DNA of 64,000 nucleotides from Comamonas testosteroni TK102 (lineage in GTDB: Bacteria; Pseudomonadota; Gammaproteobacteria; Burkholderiales; Burkholderiaceae_C), in NCBI RefSeq assembly GCF_000739375.1, contig NZ_CP006704.1, forward strand, positions 3,472,001-3,536,000. The letters run 5' to 3'. A program made the position numbers and the translations under genes. The notes below the pieces were generated by a model. It was not told where the DNA came from and did not search any database. It saw nothing but the letters and a program-made list of their open reading frames with translations. This document shows, piece by piece, positions 37,451 to 47,060 of the stretch (position 1 is the stretch's first letter; each line of letters begins with the position of its first letter).

Positions 37451-38596
37451 ATGCTGCCACAGCTGTATCGCCACGCCTGGATGGACCACGAGATCGACGC
37501 TTTTCGCGAGCAGGTGCGTCGCTACGTTGCCGCCGAATTCACTCCCCGGCTCGACGAATGGCGCCGCCAGGGCTACATCCCGCGCGAGGTCTGGCGTCCG
37601 TTCGGCGGGATGAGCTTTCTGCTGCCCGAGATGCCCGAGACCTATGGTGGTGCCGGCGCCAGCCTCGCCTACCAGCTGGTGGTGCAGGACGAACTGGCCA
37701 AGGCCGAGATGCCGGTCAATATCGCGGTGCACACCATCGCTTCGCATTACATCCTGGACTTTGGCACCGAAGCGCAAAAGCAGCGCTGGCTGCCCAAGGT
37801 GACGAACGGCGAGATGCTGGCCGCAATCGCGATGACCGAGCCGGGCTGCGGCTCGGATCTGAAGGCCATCTCCACCCGGGCCCGGCGCGACGGCGACTAC
37901 TACGTGATCGACGGCGCCAAGACCTTCATCACCAACGGCTTCACCGGAAACCTGCTGATCGTCGCGGCGCGCACCAGTGGCGCGGGCAGCAAAGGGGTGT
38001 CGCTGTTCGTACTGGAGACCGAGAACCTGCCAGGCTTTCGTGTGGGCCGCCTGCTTGAAAAGATTGGCATGCAGGCCTCGGACACGGCGGAGCTCTTCTT
38101 CGACAGCGTGCGCGTTCCAGCCGACCAACTGCTGGGGAGCGTTGAAGGCCAAGGCTTTGGGCAACTGATGGGCGCGCTGCCCTACGAGCGCATGGTCATT
38201 GCAGTGCCGGCGGCGGCCGTCATCGACCGGGCGTTGGAGCTCACCATCGAATACACGAAGCAGCGCAAGATATTCGGTGCGCCTCTGTTCGACATGCAGA
38301 CAACGCGCCAAAAGCTGGCCGAGATGGCGACCATCGCGCATGTGGTGCGCAGCTTCGTCAACGACTGTACACAGAGACTGCTGGACGGCACACTCGACAA
38401 CGAGGCCGCCTACATGGCCAAGTGGTGGTGCACCGAACAGCAGTGCCGCGTGGTGGACGAGTGTCTCCAATTGTTCGGCGGCTACGGCTACATGGCCGAG
38501 TATCCGATCGCGCGGATGTATGCCGCTTCGCGAGTGCAGAAGATCTACGGCGGCGCCAACGAGGTCCTGAAAGACCTGGTTTCGAGGAAGCTGTGA
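37451..38596 (+). CDS. LCAD-type acyl-CoA dehydrogenase
   Basis: 381 residues with MTEPGCGSDLKAISTRA (FAD and substrate binding), and the long-chain-type end IYGGANEVLKDLVSRKL, where the medium-chain catalytic Glu is replaced by Gly. In the LCAD/isovaleryl group the base sits instead in the L-P-Q-E-R helix; here GALPYERMVIAV carries that Glu. I chose the ATG at 37451, 8 nt from AAGGAG; an ATG at 37445 is too close to it. First gene of the plus-strand operon. Confidence 0.92.
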   Translation: MLPQLYRHAWMDHEIDAFREQVRRYVAAEFTPRLDEWRRQGYIPREVWRPFGGMSFLLPEMPETYGGAGASLAYQLVVQDELAKAEMPVNIAVHTIASHYILDFGTEAQKQRWLPKVTNGEMLAAIAMTEPGCGSDLKAISTRARRDGDYYVIDGAKTFITNGFTGNLLIVAARTSGAGSKGVSLFVLETENLPGFRVGRLLEKIGMQASDTAELFFDSVRVPADQLLGSVEGQGFGQLMGALPYERMVIAVPAAAVIDRALELTIEYTKQRKIFGAPLFDMQTTRQKLAEMATIAHVVRSFVNDCTQRLLDGTLDNEAAYMAKWWCTEQQCRVVDECLQLFGGYGYMAEYPIARMYAASRVQKIYGGANEVLKDLVSRKL

Positions 38597-38598
38597 AC

Positions 38599-39666
38599 AT
38601 GCCGCACACGCTGCAGTTGCCTCTGCACGGCGTCCGTGTGGTGGAGTTTGAGGGCATCGGTCCAGGCCCTCTGGCCGCCAGGATGCTGGTCGACATGGGC
38701 GCCGAGGTGATCGCGCTGGCACGGGCCGAGCAGGCTGCTGGGGCGCAGCGGCTGGGCGGGGCGGTGGAGAACCCGCTGCACCGCGGCAAGAAGGTCGAGG
38801 TCATCGACCTGAAGTCGCCCGGTGGCAAGGCGCGCGCACTGGAACTGATTGCCCAGGCCGACGCTCTGATCGAAGGCTTTCGCCCAAGGGTGATGGAGCG
38901 GCTGGGCTTCGGCCCCGCAGATTGCGCGGCGCTCAATCCCCGGCTGGTCTATGGCCGGATGACGGGCTGGGGCCAGGACGGGCCACTTGCCCACGCCGCG
39001 GGCCACGACCTGAACTACGTCGCGCTGACGGGCCTGCTGTCGCTGTCGGCGCACAGGGGGCAGGCGCCCATCGTGCCGCCCTCGGTACTCGGGGACGGTG
39101 CCGGGGCGCTAGGCATGGCTTTTGGCATCGCCTGCGCGCTGGTCGATGCACGGGCCACCGGCCGTGGCCGGGTTGTGGACGCAGCCATCGTGGACATCGT
39201 GGCCATGCTGGGCACGCTGGTGCACTGGATTCGCGCCAACGGGCAGATCGACGGCGCACAGCCGAGCCCGTTCCACGATTCGCCGTTCTATGACGTGTAC
39301 GTCTGCGCCGACGGCGGCTTCATCAGCCTCGGCGCGATCGAGCCGCCGTTCTACGCATTGCTGTTGTCCAAGTTGGGCCTGGCGGACGTGAACCCTGCAG
39401 ACCAGTACGACACGGCGGCGTGGCCAGCGTTGAAGGAGCGCATCGCGGCCCTCATCCGCACCCAGCCCCAGGCGCACTGGTGCGCGCTGCTTGAAGGCAG
39501 CGACGCCTGCTTTGCACCCGTGCTCAGCCTGGCCGAGGCAGTGCGGCATCCGCACAACGCGGCACGGGGCATCTACCAGACCACCTCTTTCGGCGCCATC
39601 GAAGCGGCCTCGGCCCCACGGTTCCAGGCACTCAACGCAACCACCACCCAGGAGACAAAGAAATGA
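38599..39666 (+). CDS. Alpha-methylacyl-CoA racemase (AMACR; CaiB/BaiF family III fold)
   Basis: 355 residues. It belongs to the type III CoA-transferase superfamily, but the motifs are those of the racemase branch: LVYGRMTGWGQDGPLA, AGHDLNYVALTG, GDGAGALGMAFG and LGAIEPPFY. The catalytic set of the mycobacterial racemase MCR (His, Asp, Glu) is matched by H136, D166 and E248. The Asp of true CoA-transferases is not in place. It interconverts 2R- and 2S-methylacyl-CoA so that an S-specific dehydrogenase can act. It starts 2 bp after the dehydrogenase stop and overlaps the ligase by 4 bp. Confidence 0.88.
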   Translation: MPHTLQLPLHGVRVVEFEGIGPGPLAARMLVDMGAEVIALARAEQAAGAQRLGGAVENPLHRGKKVEVIDLKSPGGKARALELIAQADALIEGFRPRVMERLGFGPADCAALNPRLVYGRMTGWGQDGPLAHAAGHDLNYVALTGLLSLSAHRGQAPIVPPSVLGDGAGALGMAFGIACALVDARATGRGRVVDAAIVDIVAMLGTLVHWIRANGQIDGAQPSPFHDSPFYDVYVCADGGFISLGAIEPPFYALLLSKLGLADVNPADQYDTAAWPALKERIAALIRTQPQAHWCALLEGSDACFAPVLSLAEAVRHPHNAARGIYQTTSFGAIEAASAPRFQALNATTTQETKK

Positions 39667-41330
39667 CTGCTACCACCCACATCGTCCGCGGCTGCCCGTC
39701 CACCACGGGCAACGACCGCCAGCTCAACACCACGACGCTGATCCGGCACGCCGCGCGCACCCATGGGGACCAGGAGATCGTCTACCGCACACCCGATGGC
39801 GGCTGGGATCGCTACACCTACGCGGACTGCTACGCGCGCATCTGCCGCAGCGCCAATGCACTGCGCGCGCTCGGTGTCGAGCCCGGCGACCGGGTCGGCA
39901 TCCTGGACTGGAACAGCCGACGTCACTTCGAGCTGTACTGGTCTATTCCCGGCCTGGGTGCTGTCATGTTGCAGATGAATCTGCGCCTGGGCCCAGAGGA
40001 CCTGGGCTACGTGGTCGACCACAGCAAGGTGTCCTACGTTTGCGTAGACGAGTCATTGCTACCCCTTGCCGAATCCGTCGCAGCGAATTCGCCCCAGATC
40101 AAGGGCTGGATTGTCATGACCGACAAGCCGCTGGACCAGATCAAGACCACGCTGAAACCGCTGCTGCACTACGAAGACCTGCTGGCCGCCGCCGACACGA
40201 AGATCGACTGGCCCGAGATCGACGAAACCTCGGCCTACAGCGCCTGCTATACCACCGGCACCACAGGCAAGCCCAAGGGCGTGTACTACTCGCACCGCGG
40301 CATCTATCTGCACTCCACGGCCATGGCCACCAATCTGGGCATGACGCTGGACGACTGCGTCATGCTCATCACGCCCATGTTCCACGGGCAGTGCTGGGGC
40401 CTGCCACAGGCCGCCACGCTGCTGGCCGACAAGATCGTGCTGCCGGGCCGCTACGCTGCCGAAGACACCAAGCCGCTGGTTGACGCCATGATCGCTGAGG
40501 GTGTGACCATCACCAACGGCGCACCGGCCATCTTCCAGCCCATGCTGCAGTACATCGAGACGATGCAGGTCAAGCCGGACTTCAGCCGCATGCGCATGCT
40601 GTCTGGCGCCTCCGAGCCGCCGCTGTCGATGATGATCGGTTTCTACGACCTCACGGGTGCTGAGGTGGTGCACGCCTACGGCGCCACCGAAGCCACGACG
40701 CTGGTGACGATGAACCGCCTCAAGTCCACGCTCAAGAAGCGCTTGACCGAGGAAGAGAAGTGGAACCTCAAGCGCAAGCAGGGTCTGGTGCTGACCGGGG
40801 TGGATATTCGCATCCTCGATGCCGACGACAAGGACTTGCCGCACGACGGAAAGTCAGCGGGCGAGATTTGCGTGCGCGGCCCCTGGATCACGGCCAGATA
40901 CCACGACATGCCTGATTCCGCAGACCGTTTCCTGGAAGACGGCTGGTGGCGCTCGGGCGATGTCGGAACGGTGGACGAGAACGGTTACCTCAAAGTTACC
41001 GACCGCATCAAGGACGTGATCAAGAGCGGCGGCGAATGGATTTCTTCCATCGACATGGAAAACCTGCTCATGGGCCACCCCGCCGTGCGCGACGCCGCCG
41101 TGGTCGGCGTTCCGCATTCGAAGTGGCAGGAACGGCCACTAGCCCTGGTGGTGCTCAAGCCCGACCAGCAGGCGACCCAGGAACAACTGAAGGAGTACCT
41201 GGGCAGCGCCTTCGCCAAGTGGCAGTGGCCGGATCAGGTCCTGTTCGTCGAAGCCATCCCCAAGACCAGCGTCGGCAAGCTCGACAAGAAGCGCATCCGC
41301 GCCGAGCATGCGGGCCGCTACGCCGAGTGA
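39663..41330 (+). CDS. Acyl-CoA ligase (AMP-forming, FadD/DmdB-like)
   Basis: 555 residues of the ANL superfamily: P-loop [16 protein letters not shown], aromatic-gate region [12 protein letters not shown], hinge [19 protein letters not shown] and the C-terminal catalytic Lys in [12 protein letters not shown]. It activates a carboxylic acid with ATP and CoA, the entry step of the island. Closest in form to medium/long-chain and 3-methylmercaptopropionyl-CoA ligases. ATGA overlap with the racemase gene implies tight coupling. Confidence 0.93.
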   Translation: MTATTHIVRGCPSTTGNDRQLNTTTLIRHAARTHGDQEIVYRTPDGGWDRYTYADCYARICRSANALRALGVEPGDRVGILDWNSRRHFELYWSIPGLGAVMLQMNLRLGPEDLGYVVDHSKVSYVCVDESLLPLAESVAANSPQIKGWIVMTDKPLDQIKTTLKPLLHYEDLLAAADTKIDWPEIDETSAYSACYTTGTTGKPKGVYYSHRGIYLHSTAMATNLGMTLDDCVMLITPMFHGQCWGLPQAATLLADKIVLPGRYAAEDTKPLVDAMIAEGVTITNGAPAIFQPMLQYIETMQVKPDFSRMRMLSGASEPPLSMMIGFYDLTGAEVVHAYGATEATTLVTMNRLKSTLKKRLTEEEKWNLKRKQGLVLTGVDIRILDADDKDLPHDGKSAGEICVRGPWITARYHDMPDSADRFLEDGWWRSGDVGTVDENGYLKVTDRIKDVIKSGGEWISSIDMENLLMGHPAVRDAAVVGVPHSKWQERPLALVVLKPDQQATQEQLKEYLGSAFAKWQWPDQVLFVEAIPKTSVGKLDKKRIRAEHAGRYAE

Positions 41331-41357
41331 GCCAACCTTTTGAACCAGGAGAACAAC

Positions 41358-42539
41358 ATGAATGACCATGAACCCGTCATCGTCGGTGCGCTGCGCACCC
41401 CCGTGGGCAAGCGCGGCGGGCGCCTGCAGAAATGGCATCCCGTCGATTTGTTGGGCGAGACGCTGCGCCAACTGGTCGAGCACTCCGGCATCAACCCGGC
41501 CGATCTGGACGATGTGATCGTCGGCTGCGTGCTGCAGTGGGACCAGCAGCACGGCAACCTGGGCCGTCATGCCGTATTGGCGGCGGGGCTGCCCGAATCC
41601 GTGCCGGCGGTGACGGTCGATCGGCAATGCGGGTCGGGCCAGCAGGCGGTGAGCTTTGCCGTGCATGGCATCCGGGCGGGCGCTTACCAACTGGTCATCG
41701 GTGCCGGGGTCGAGTCGATGTCGCAGGCCCCCATGCCGCCGTCGTTCAAGCCCGGCGCGCCGCTGGGCTCGCAATACAGCCCGAGCGAACTGGCGCGCTA
41801 CCAGGACAACCCGCTGATACCGCAGGGCGCTTCCTCGGAGTTGATGAACAAGCGCTTCGGTCTCACGCGCGAGGCCTTGGATGCCTTCGCCGTGCGTAGC
41901 CATCGGCGGGCCACCGAGGCCTCGCAGGCTGGCCGCGTCAGGGATCAACTGGTGCGGCTGACCGAGGATCCGGCTGATCCGGACAGCCCGATCGTCGCCG
42001 CCGACGAGGGCGTGCGCGCGGACCCCAACCCCGAGAAGATGGCCACGCTGAAAGCCGTGTTTGCCGCCGACGGCGCCACCACGGCCGCCAACTCATCGCA
42101 GATCAGCGACGGTGCCGCCGCGCTGCTGATCGCCAGCCGTGCCTACGCCAAGCAATACGGCCTGAAGCCGCGTGCGCGCTTCGTCAGCACCGCCGTGGCA
42201 GCCGCCGACCCGGTGATCCAGTTCACCGCCGTGCTCGACGCCACCCGCAAGGCACTGAAGGAATCGGGTCTGACCCTCGACGATATCGATCTGTTCGAAG
42301 TCAACGAGGCCTTCGGCGGCGTGCCGCTGATGTTTCAGCAGGAGTTCGGCATCCTGGACGACCGCCTCAACGTCAACGGCGGCTCGATAGCCATCGGCCA
42401 TCCGCTGGGCTCTACCGGCGCGCGCATGCTCACTGACCTGCTGTGCGAGCTGGAGCGCCGGGGCGGCCGCTATGGCCTGCAGACGATTTGCGAGGCCTCG
42501 GGCACGGCCAACACCACCATCATCGAGCGGCTTGGATGA
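41358..42539 (+). CDS. Acetyl-CoA acyltransferase (thiolase, steroid-thiolase-like)
   Basis: 393 residues. Nucleophilic Cys91 in VDRQCGSGQQA, NEAFGG, GHPLGSTGAR and the C-terminal Cys in ICEASGTANTTIIERL. The C-E-x-x-G-x-A-N form of the last motif resembles thiolases of steroid side-chain and branched acyl degradation rather than the C-x-G-G-G-Q form of FadA. It cleaves a 3-ketoacyl-CoA; with a 2-methyl substrate this releases propionyl-CoA. AGGAG lies 6 nt upstream of the ATG. Confidence 0.92.
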   Translation: MNDHEPVIVGALRTPVGKRGGRLQKWHPVDLLGETLRQLVEHSGINPADLDDVIVGCVLQWDQQHGNLGRHAVLAAGLPESVPAVTVDRQCGSGQQAVSFAVHGIRAGAYQLVIGAGVESMSQAPMPPSFKPGAPLGSQYSPSELARYQDNPLIPQGASSELMNKRFGLTREALDAFAVRSHRRATEASQAGRVRDQLVRLTEDPADPDSPIVAADEGVRADPNPEKMATLKAVFAADGATTAANSSQISDGAAALLIASRAYAKQYGLKPRARFVSTAVAAADPVIQFTAVLDATRKALKESGLTLDDIDLFEVNEAFGGVPLMFQQEFGILDDRLNVNGGSIAIGHPLGSTGARMLTDLLCELERRGGRYGLQTICEASGTANTTIIERLG

Positions 42540-43336
42540 GCGGGGCCACCATGAGCGAAGCCAGCGAAGTGCTCGTCAGCCGCGATGGCGCCATCGCCAC
42601 CTTGACCATCAACCGCCCGCGCGCGAAGAACAGCTTGAACCGCGCGGTATTCGATGGCCTGCGTGCGCAGCTTGTGCAACTGCGCGACGACGATACCGTG
42701 CGCGCGGTCATCATCACCGGCGCCGAGGGCGTGTTCTGCGCCGGGGCCGACATCACGGCCTTCGATGCGCTGCGCGCCGAGCCACTGCTGGGCGATCGTG
42801 CGGCAGCAGGCGGCCACTTTTGGTCGGAACTGGAGCGCTTCCCCAAGCCCGTCATCGCAGCGGTGGAAAAGCTCGCGCTGGGCGGCGGCACAGAATTAGC
42901 GCTGGCCTGCGACATCGCGATCGCTGGCGAGTCTGCCAATTTTGGTGTGCCGGAAGTCAAGCTGGGCGCCATTCCGGGTGCCGGGGGCACGCAGCGCCTG
43001 ATCCACGCTATCGGTAAGTCCAAGGCCATGGCCCTGTTGCTGACCGGCGATTTCATCGACGCCCGCAAGGCTTGCGATGCAGGCATGGTCGCCGAAGTGA
43101 CGGCTGATGGCCAGGCCCTGCCGACGGCGTTGGCGATGGCCAACCGGATTGCAGCCAATTCGCCGCTGGCCGTGGCGCTGGCGAAAGATGCGGCACTGGC
43201 CAGCTTTGAGACTCCGCTCGCGCAAGGCCTGGAGCATGAGAAGCGCAATTTCCTCGTCGCTTTGCGTTCGGCCGACAACCTGGAAGGGCAAGCGGCATTC
43301 CTAGGCAAGCGCACACCCAACTTTACCGGCCAATAA
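42536..43336 (+). CDS. Enoyl-CoA hydratase/isomerase family protein
   Basis: 266 residues from the ATG that overlaps the thiolase stop (an ATG at 42551 would give 261). The crotonase oxyanion segments FCAGADITAF and LALGGGTELALACD are present, as are both acid-base glutamates (TELA and PEVKLGAIPGAGG), so it should act as a hydratase. It adds water to the 2-enoyl-CoA made by the dehydrogenases. Confidence 0.92.
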   Translation: MSGATMSEASEVLVSRDGAIATLTINRPRAKNSLNRAVFDGLRAQLVQLRDDDTVRAVIITGAEGVFCAGADITAFDALRAEPLLGDRAAAGGHFWSELERFPKPVIAAVEKLALGGGTELALACDIAIAGESANFGVPEVKLGAIPGAGGTQRLIHAIGKSKAMALLLTGDFIDARKACDAGMVAEVTADGQALPTALAMANRIAANSPLAVALAKDAALASFETPLAQGLEHEKRNFLVALRSADNLEGQAAFLGKRTPNFTGQ

Positions 43337-43366
43337 CGCCTGTTTCTCACCCATCGAGGAAAAACC

Positions 43367-44149
43367 ATGCAACTGAACTCCGACATCTCTGCCGTCATCA
43401 CCGGGGGCGCTTCCGGCCTGGGAGCCGCCACGGCCCGGCGTTTGGCCAGCCATGGCGTCAAAGTCGCCATCTTCGACATGAACGAAACCGTCGGCCAGGC
43501 GTTGGCTAGCGAACTCGGCGGCGTTTACTGCAATGTGGACGTGATGTCCGAGGAGCAGGTGGACGCCGCCTTCGCCAAGGCCCGCGCGGCCATTGGGCAG
43601 GAACGCATTCTGGTCAACTGCGCCGGCACTGCCGATGCCGTCAAGACTGTCAGCCGCGACAAGAAAACCGGCGAAATCCGCCCATGCGCGGCAGATCGTT
43701 TCAATCGCATCATTCAGATCAACCTGGTGGGCACCTTCCGCTGCATCGCCAAGTCAGCTGCGGGCATGTTGACGCTCGCGCCGCTGGCCGATGGCGACCG
43801 CGGCGCCATCGTCAACACTGCTTCGGCCGCCGCGCAGGACGGCCAGGTCGGCCAGGCCAGCTATGCGGCCAGCAAGGCAGCCATCGTGGGCATGACCCTG
43901 CCAATCGCGCGCGACATGATGGACGAAGGGATCCGGATCAACACCATCATGCCGGGGATCTTCGGTACACCGTTGCTGCTGGGTCTGCCGGACAACGTCA
44001 AACAGGCGCTGGCGGCCAGCGTGCCCTTCCCCAAGCGTTTAGGCGACCCCGATGAATTCGCGCAGGCCGTCGAGTTTCTCGTTACTTGCGGCTACATGAA
44101 TGCCGAGTCCATTCGTGTGGATGGTGCCATTCGCATGGCGCCGCGCTGA
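43367..44149 (+). CDS. 3-hydroxyacyl-CoA dehydrogenase, short-chain (HSD17B10/type 2) family
   Basis: 260 residues. The NAD motif TGGASGLG is at residues 12-19, the catalytic tetrad includes Ser in IVNTASAAAQ and Y-x3-K in YAASKAA. The segment between G-x-L-G-G-V-Y-C-N-V-D and MLTLAPLADGDRGAIVNTASA matches the type 2 (HSD10, 2-methyl-3-hydroxybutyryl-CoA dehydrogenase) group. It oxidises the 3-hydroxyacyl-CoA. AGGA ribosome site 7 nt upstream. Confidence 0.91.
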   Translation: MQLNSDISAVITGGASGLGAATARRLASHGVKVAIFDMNETVGQALASELGGVYCNVDVMSEEQVDAAFAKARAAIGQERILVNCAGTADAVKTVSRDKKTGEIRPCAADRFNRIIQINLVGTFRCIAKSAAGMLTLAPLADGDRGAIVNTASAAAQDGQVGQASYAASKAAIVGMTLPIARDMMDEGIRINTIMPGIFGTPLLLGLPDNVKQALAASVPFPKRLGDPDEFAQAVEFLVTCGYMNAESIRVDGAIRMAPR

Positions 44150-44188
44150 CGCTGACGCTGAAATTTTGATCAATCAGGGAACGTCAGC

Positions 44189-44977
44189 ATGCCTGGAAAT
44201 CCGGTAATTCTCGAAAAGAATGGTGCCGTCGCGACCATAACACTCAACTCGCCAAAAAAATGAATGCGTTGAGCACGTCGGTCGTAAACGTGCTCGCTGG
44301 TGTCATTGCAGATGTCGAACGCGATGGCTCGATCCGAGCTTTGCCGCTGCGCGGCGAGGGCCGGATGTTCAGTTGCGGAGGCGACATCGAAGAAATGGTG
44401 GCCGCAGGCGATGCGTTGTCTACCTTGGTCGATGACGAACTGAGAGTGGCCGAAAGCATGATTCCTCAATTCGCCAGCCTGCCGTTCCCGGTAGTCTGCG
44501 CCGTACAAGGCGCGGTAGCCGGAGGCGGTCTCGGGCTTGCCTTGGCCTTCTGACTACCTGATTGCCGCAAGTGGGACGAAGTTTGTGGCGGCCCATACCG
44601 GCCTCGGATACGCGGGGGATTTCGGCATCAGCTGGCTACTTCCACGCGCAGTGGGTGGACGACGCGCACGAGACATGATCTTGACCAATCGCGTAGTCAG
44701 TTCGAACGAGGCCTTGGCCTGGGGATTGGTCGAGAAAGTGGTTCCTGGCGAGAGCCTGCTGGGCGAAGCGCGGCGTATGGCGGTGCAATTTTCGGTCGGA
44801 CCAACGCAAGGTTATGCGGGCGCCAAGCGCCTGCAACTCGCTGCCTTCGAGAGTGATCTGGCGACCTCATTGAGGCTGGAGGCGGCCGAAATGAATCGAG
44901 CCTCGAAAACCACAGATTCGCTGGAAGCGGTTCACGCGTTCGTCGCAAAGCGAGTCCCGCAGTTTGCCGGACGCTGA
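44189..44977 (+). pseudogene. Second enoyl-CoA hydratase, broken by two frameshifts
   Basis: Three frames joined give a full-length crotonase: MPGNPVILEKNGAVATITLN, then MNALSTSVVNVLAGV through AVQGAVAGGGLGLALA, then SDYLIAASGTKFVAAHTGLG to FVAKRVPQFAGR. Break 1 is a missing A in the A7 run at about 44256-44262 (eight needed for S-P-K-K-M-N-A). Break 2 is an extra T in the TT of GCCTTCTGAC near 44551. Both create stops at once, so no functional product is expected unless slippage or sequencing error is involved. Confidence 0.85.
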
Positions 44978-45024
44978 ACGGCTGTAGACGCATCCGGTCG
45001 GTAGGTGCTCAATCGCTGCTGGCG

Positions 45025-47007
45025 TCAGGTAACGGATAAACCCTGCTGCCGTCGGATTTGCCAGGATAGGGTGCCACCATGTACCTGCCCAGAAATCAGC
45101 ATGCCGAGTCGTTGTTCGATGACCGGCGTCCATGGCACCAAGCTGAACCCCATACCATCATCGAGCATGGCAAAGCGGCCACTGGCGAGCATGAGGCTGC
45201 GCCGGTAGATGCCGGTCACGCGCTGGCCATCGGCCGCCAGACGGTGTTCCAGCCCGGTTTCGGTGGCAATATCCTTGGCAGCCCGAATCACATCCCGATC
45301 GCGTAGTGTCGCCAATAGATTGCGCGCGAGGATTACGCGCTGCCCGCGCCGCTCTGCCAGCCCCTGTTCGGCCAGGAATTCGGCGCGCTGCTGCATCGCC
45401 TGGTTGACCTCGCTGCCAAAGCCCAGGTTGCCCAGGCCCGAGCCGCCGCCGATCAACTGCTGGTCGAGCCAGGTGGCTCCGATCACGCGGGCCTGCCGCT
45501 CGATGGGCAGGTGCGATTTCAGCTCCACCGCCACGCCGCCCAGGCGCTGCGCATCGTAGCGACGGCCCTGCTCGGGCAGGTCGTCCGGCACCTTCCATAG
45601 CCCCTCGGCCACCCGTTCCACGATACCGGCACGGCGCAAGGCTTCCAGCCGGCGGACGTGGGACGCGACCACTTCCTGCGGATCGCGGCCGGGCACGGCC
45701 TGACCCTGCGCGATGGCAAGGTGGTGGTCGGTGCGGTACAGGCCATCGCTCGCCAACGCGGCGATGTTCTTGTCGGCCGCGCGCACGTCAGCCGATCTCC
45801 TTGCCTCCACCACGGCGCCGGTCGGATAGTTCGCCAGCTCGTCGCGGGCGTTGAGCGCAACGTAGTGGGCCTTGCCGTCCACGCCGTCGATGACCAGATA
45901 GCCCCGGTCGTGCAGTTCGTCGGCCAGCCCCTTCGCGGCCACGCGGCCGAGGATGGTTCGGCCATCGTCCCCAGGCTCGAACACCGCCAGTTCGCGCGGC
46001 TCGCCGCGCATGGCCCGCTGCATGGTGCGGATGATGTCGCCGCGCTCGCCCAGGGCGCGCAGGGTCTTTTCCGCATCGTTGTGGACGGTCCACGTGCCGG
46101 GCTGGGCCTCGTCGGCCAGGCCCAGGCGCTGCAAACGCTGCAACCTGCCGATCAGCAGCAGACGCTGGCGTTGCAGTCGGGGTTCGTTGAGCCGTTCGAC
46201 ATGCACCATGCCATCGTCGCCGGCCTCGCGCTTCAAGGTGCGATCCAGGCTCGTCCACCGCTCCTGATCCACCTCGCGCCGCAAGGTCTGCTGGATCTCC
46301 AGCTCGGTGCGTGGCCCCAGCCATTCGGTCGCCAGTTCGGCGGCGCGATGGCGGAACCCATCGGCGATGTAGTCGCCCGCGATGATGAGGTCTTTGCCGG
46401 TGTCGTCGCACCCGCGCACGACGATGTGCGTGTGCGGGTTGTCGGTGTTCCAGTGATTGACGGCCACCCAATCGAGGCCCGTGCCAAGGTCGGCCTCCAT
46501 GCGACCCATGAGGTGCCGGGTATAGGTGCGCAGGTCTTCCAGCTCCGCGCCATCTTCGGGCGAAAGGATAAAGCGGAAGTGATGCCGGTCGTCGGCGCAG
46601 CGTTCCTTGAACGCATCGAGGTCGGCGGCATCGGTCTGCGGCCCGTAGGCTTGGCCCGACTCGCCATCGCGGCCCACACCATCGCGCTCGATATAGCGCA
46701 GGTGCTTGGCAAGCGACTGCGGGCTGGTTCGGTGCTGATTGAGCAGCAGCGTCTTGATGGTCACACGCCGCGACATGGACGTGAGCTTCGCCCCCGCGAA
46801 GCGCGCCGCCGTGTGGCCGCGTCCCAAGCGTGAGCCGGGCCGCTGGCCGGAGCCGGCACTCTTGCTACTGCCACCAGGACGGCGCACCGCCGACTTGCCG
46901 CTGCTGGCCTTGCCCGCCTGCTTGAGTACCTTGGAGACGAAGCTCTGGCCCCGGTTCTTCGGGGCGCTGGGACGGATGCGGAAATCGTCGTCGCGACGGT
47001 CGGTCAT
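45025..47007 (-). CDS. Relaxase/mobilisation nuclease (VirD2-like, DUF3363)
   Basis: 660 residues. A basic N-terminus (1-80) precedes the relaxase core: LRYIERDG (candidate catalytic Tyr105), HHFRFILSPEDG (142-153) and the metal-binding NPHTHIVVRG (H192, H194). The C-terminal half is the DUF3363 region typical of Tn4371-family relaxases. It nicks oriT and leads the strand through TraG. ATG 47007 has GGAG 9 nt upstream. Its 3' end directly borders the catabolic cargo. Confidence 0.92.
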   Translation of the reverse strand: MTDRRDDDFRIRPSAPKNRGQSFVSKVLKQAGKASSGKSAVRRPGGSSKSAGSGQRPGSRLGRGHTAARFAGAKLTSMSRRVTIKTLLLNQHRTSPQSLAKHLRYIERDGVGRDGESGQAYGPQTDAADLDAFKERCADDRHHFRFILSPEDGAELEDLRTYTRHLMGRMEADLGTGLDWVAVNHWNTDNPHTHIVVRGCDDTGKDLIIAGDYIADGFRHRAAELATEWLGPRTELEIQQTLRREVDQERWTSLDRTLKREAGDDGMVHVERLNEPRLQRQRLLLIGRLQRLQRLGLADEAQPGTWTVHNDAEKTLRALGERGDIIRTMQRAMRGEPRELAVFEPGDDGRTILGRVAAKGLADELHDRGYLVIDGVDGKAHYVALNARDELANYPTGAVVEARRSADVRAADKNIAALASDGLYRTDHHLAIAQGQAVPGRDPQEVVASHVRRLEALRRAGIVERVAEGLWKVPDDLPEQGRRYDAQRLGGVAVELKSHLPIERQARVIGATWLDQQLIGGGSGLGNLGFGSEVNQAMQQRAEFLAEQGLAERRGQRVILARNLLATLRDRDVIRAAKDIATETGLEHRLAADGQRVTGIYRRSLMLASGRFAMLDDGMGFSLVPWTPVIEQRLGMLISGQVHGGTLSWQIRRQQGLSVT

Positions 47008-47033
47008 GGCTGTGCTCCTTGCAAGTTCTGGCG

Positions 47034-47060
47034 TGTCCGGGCGTGCGAAGCACGCGGACA
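47034..47060 (-). promoter_or_regulatory. Stem-loop in the relaxase leader
   Basis: Stems TGTCC / GGACA and GCGTGC / GCACGC stack with a 2-nt bulge and a 3-nt loop, 27 bp upstream of the relaxase ATG. It may be an RNA control element, a regulator site, or part of the oriT structure. Confidence 0.45.
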
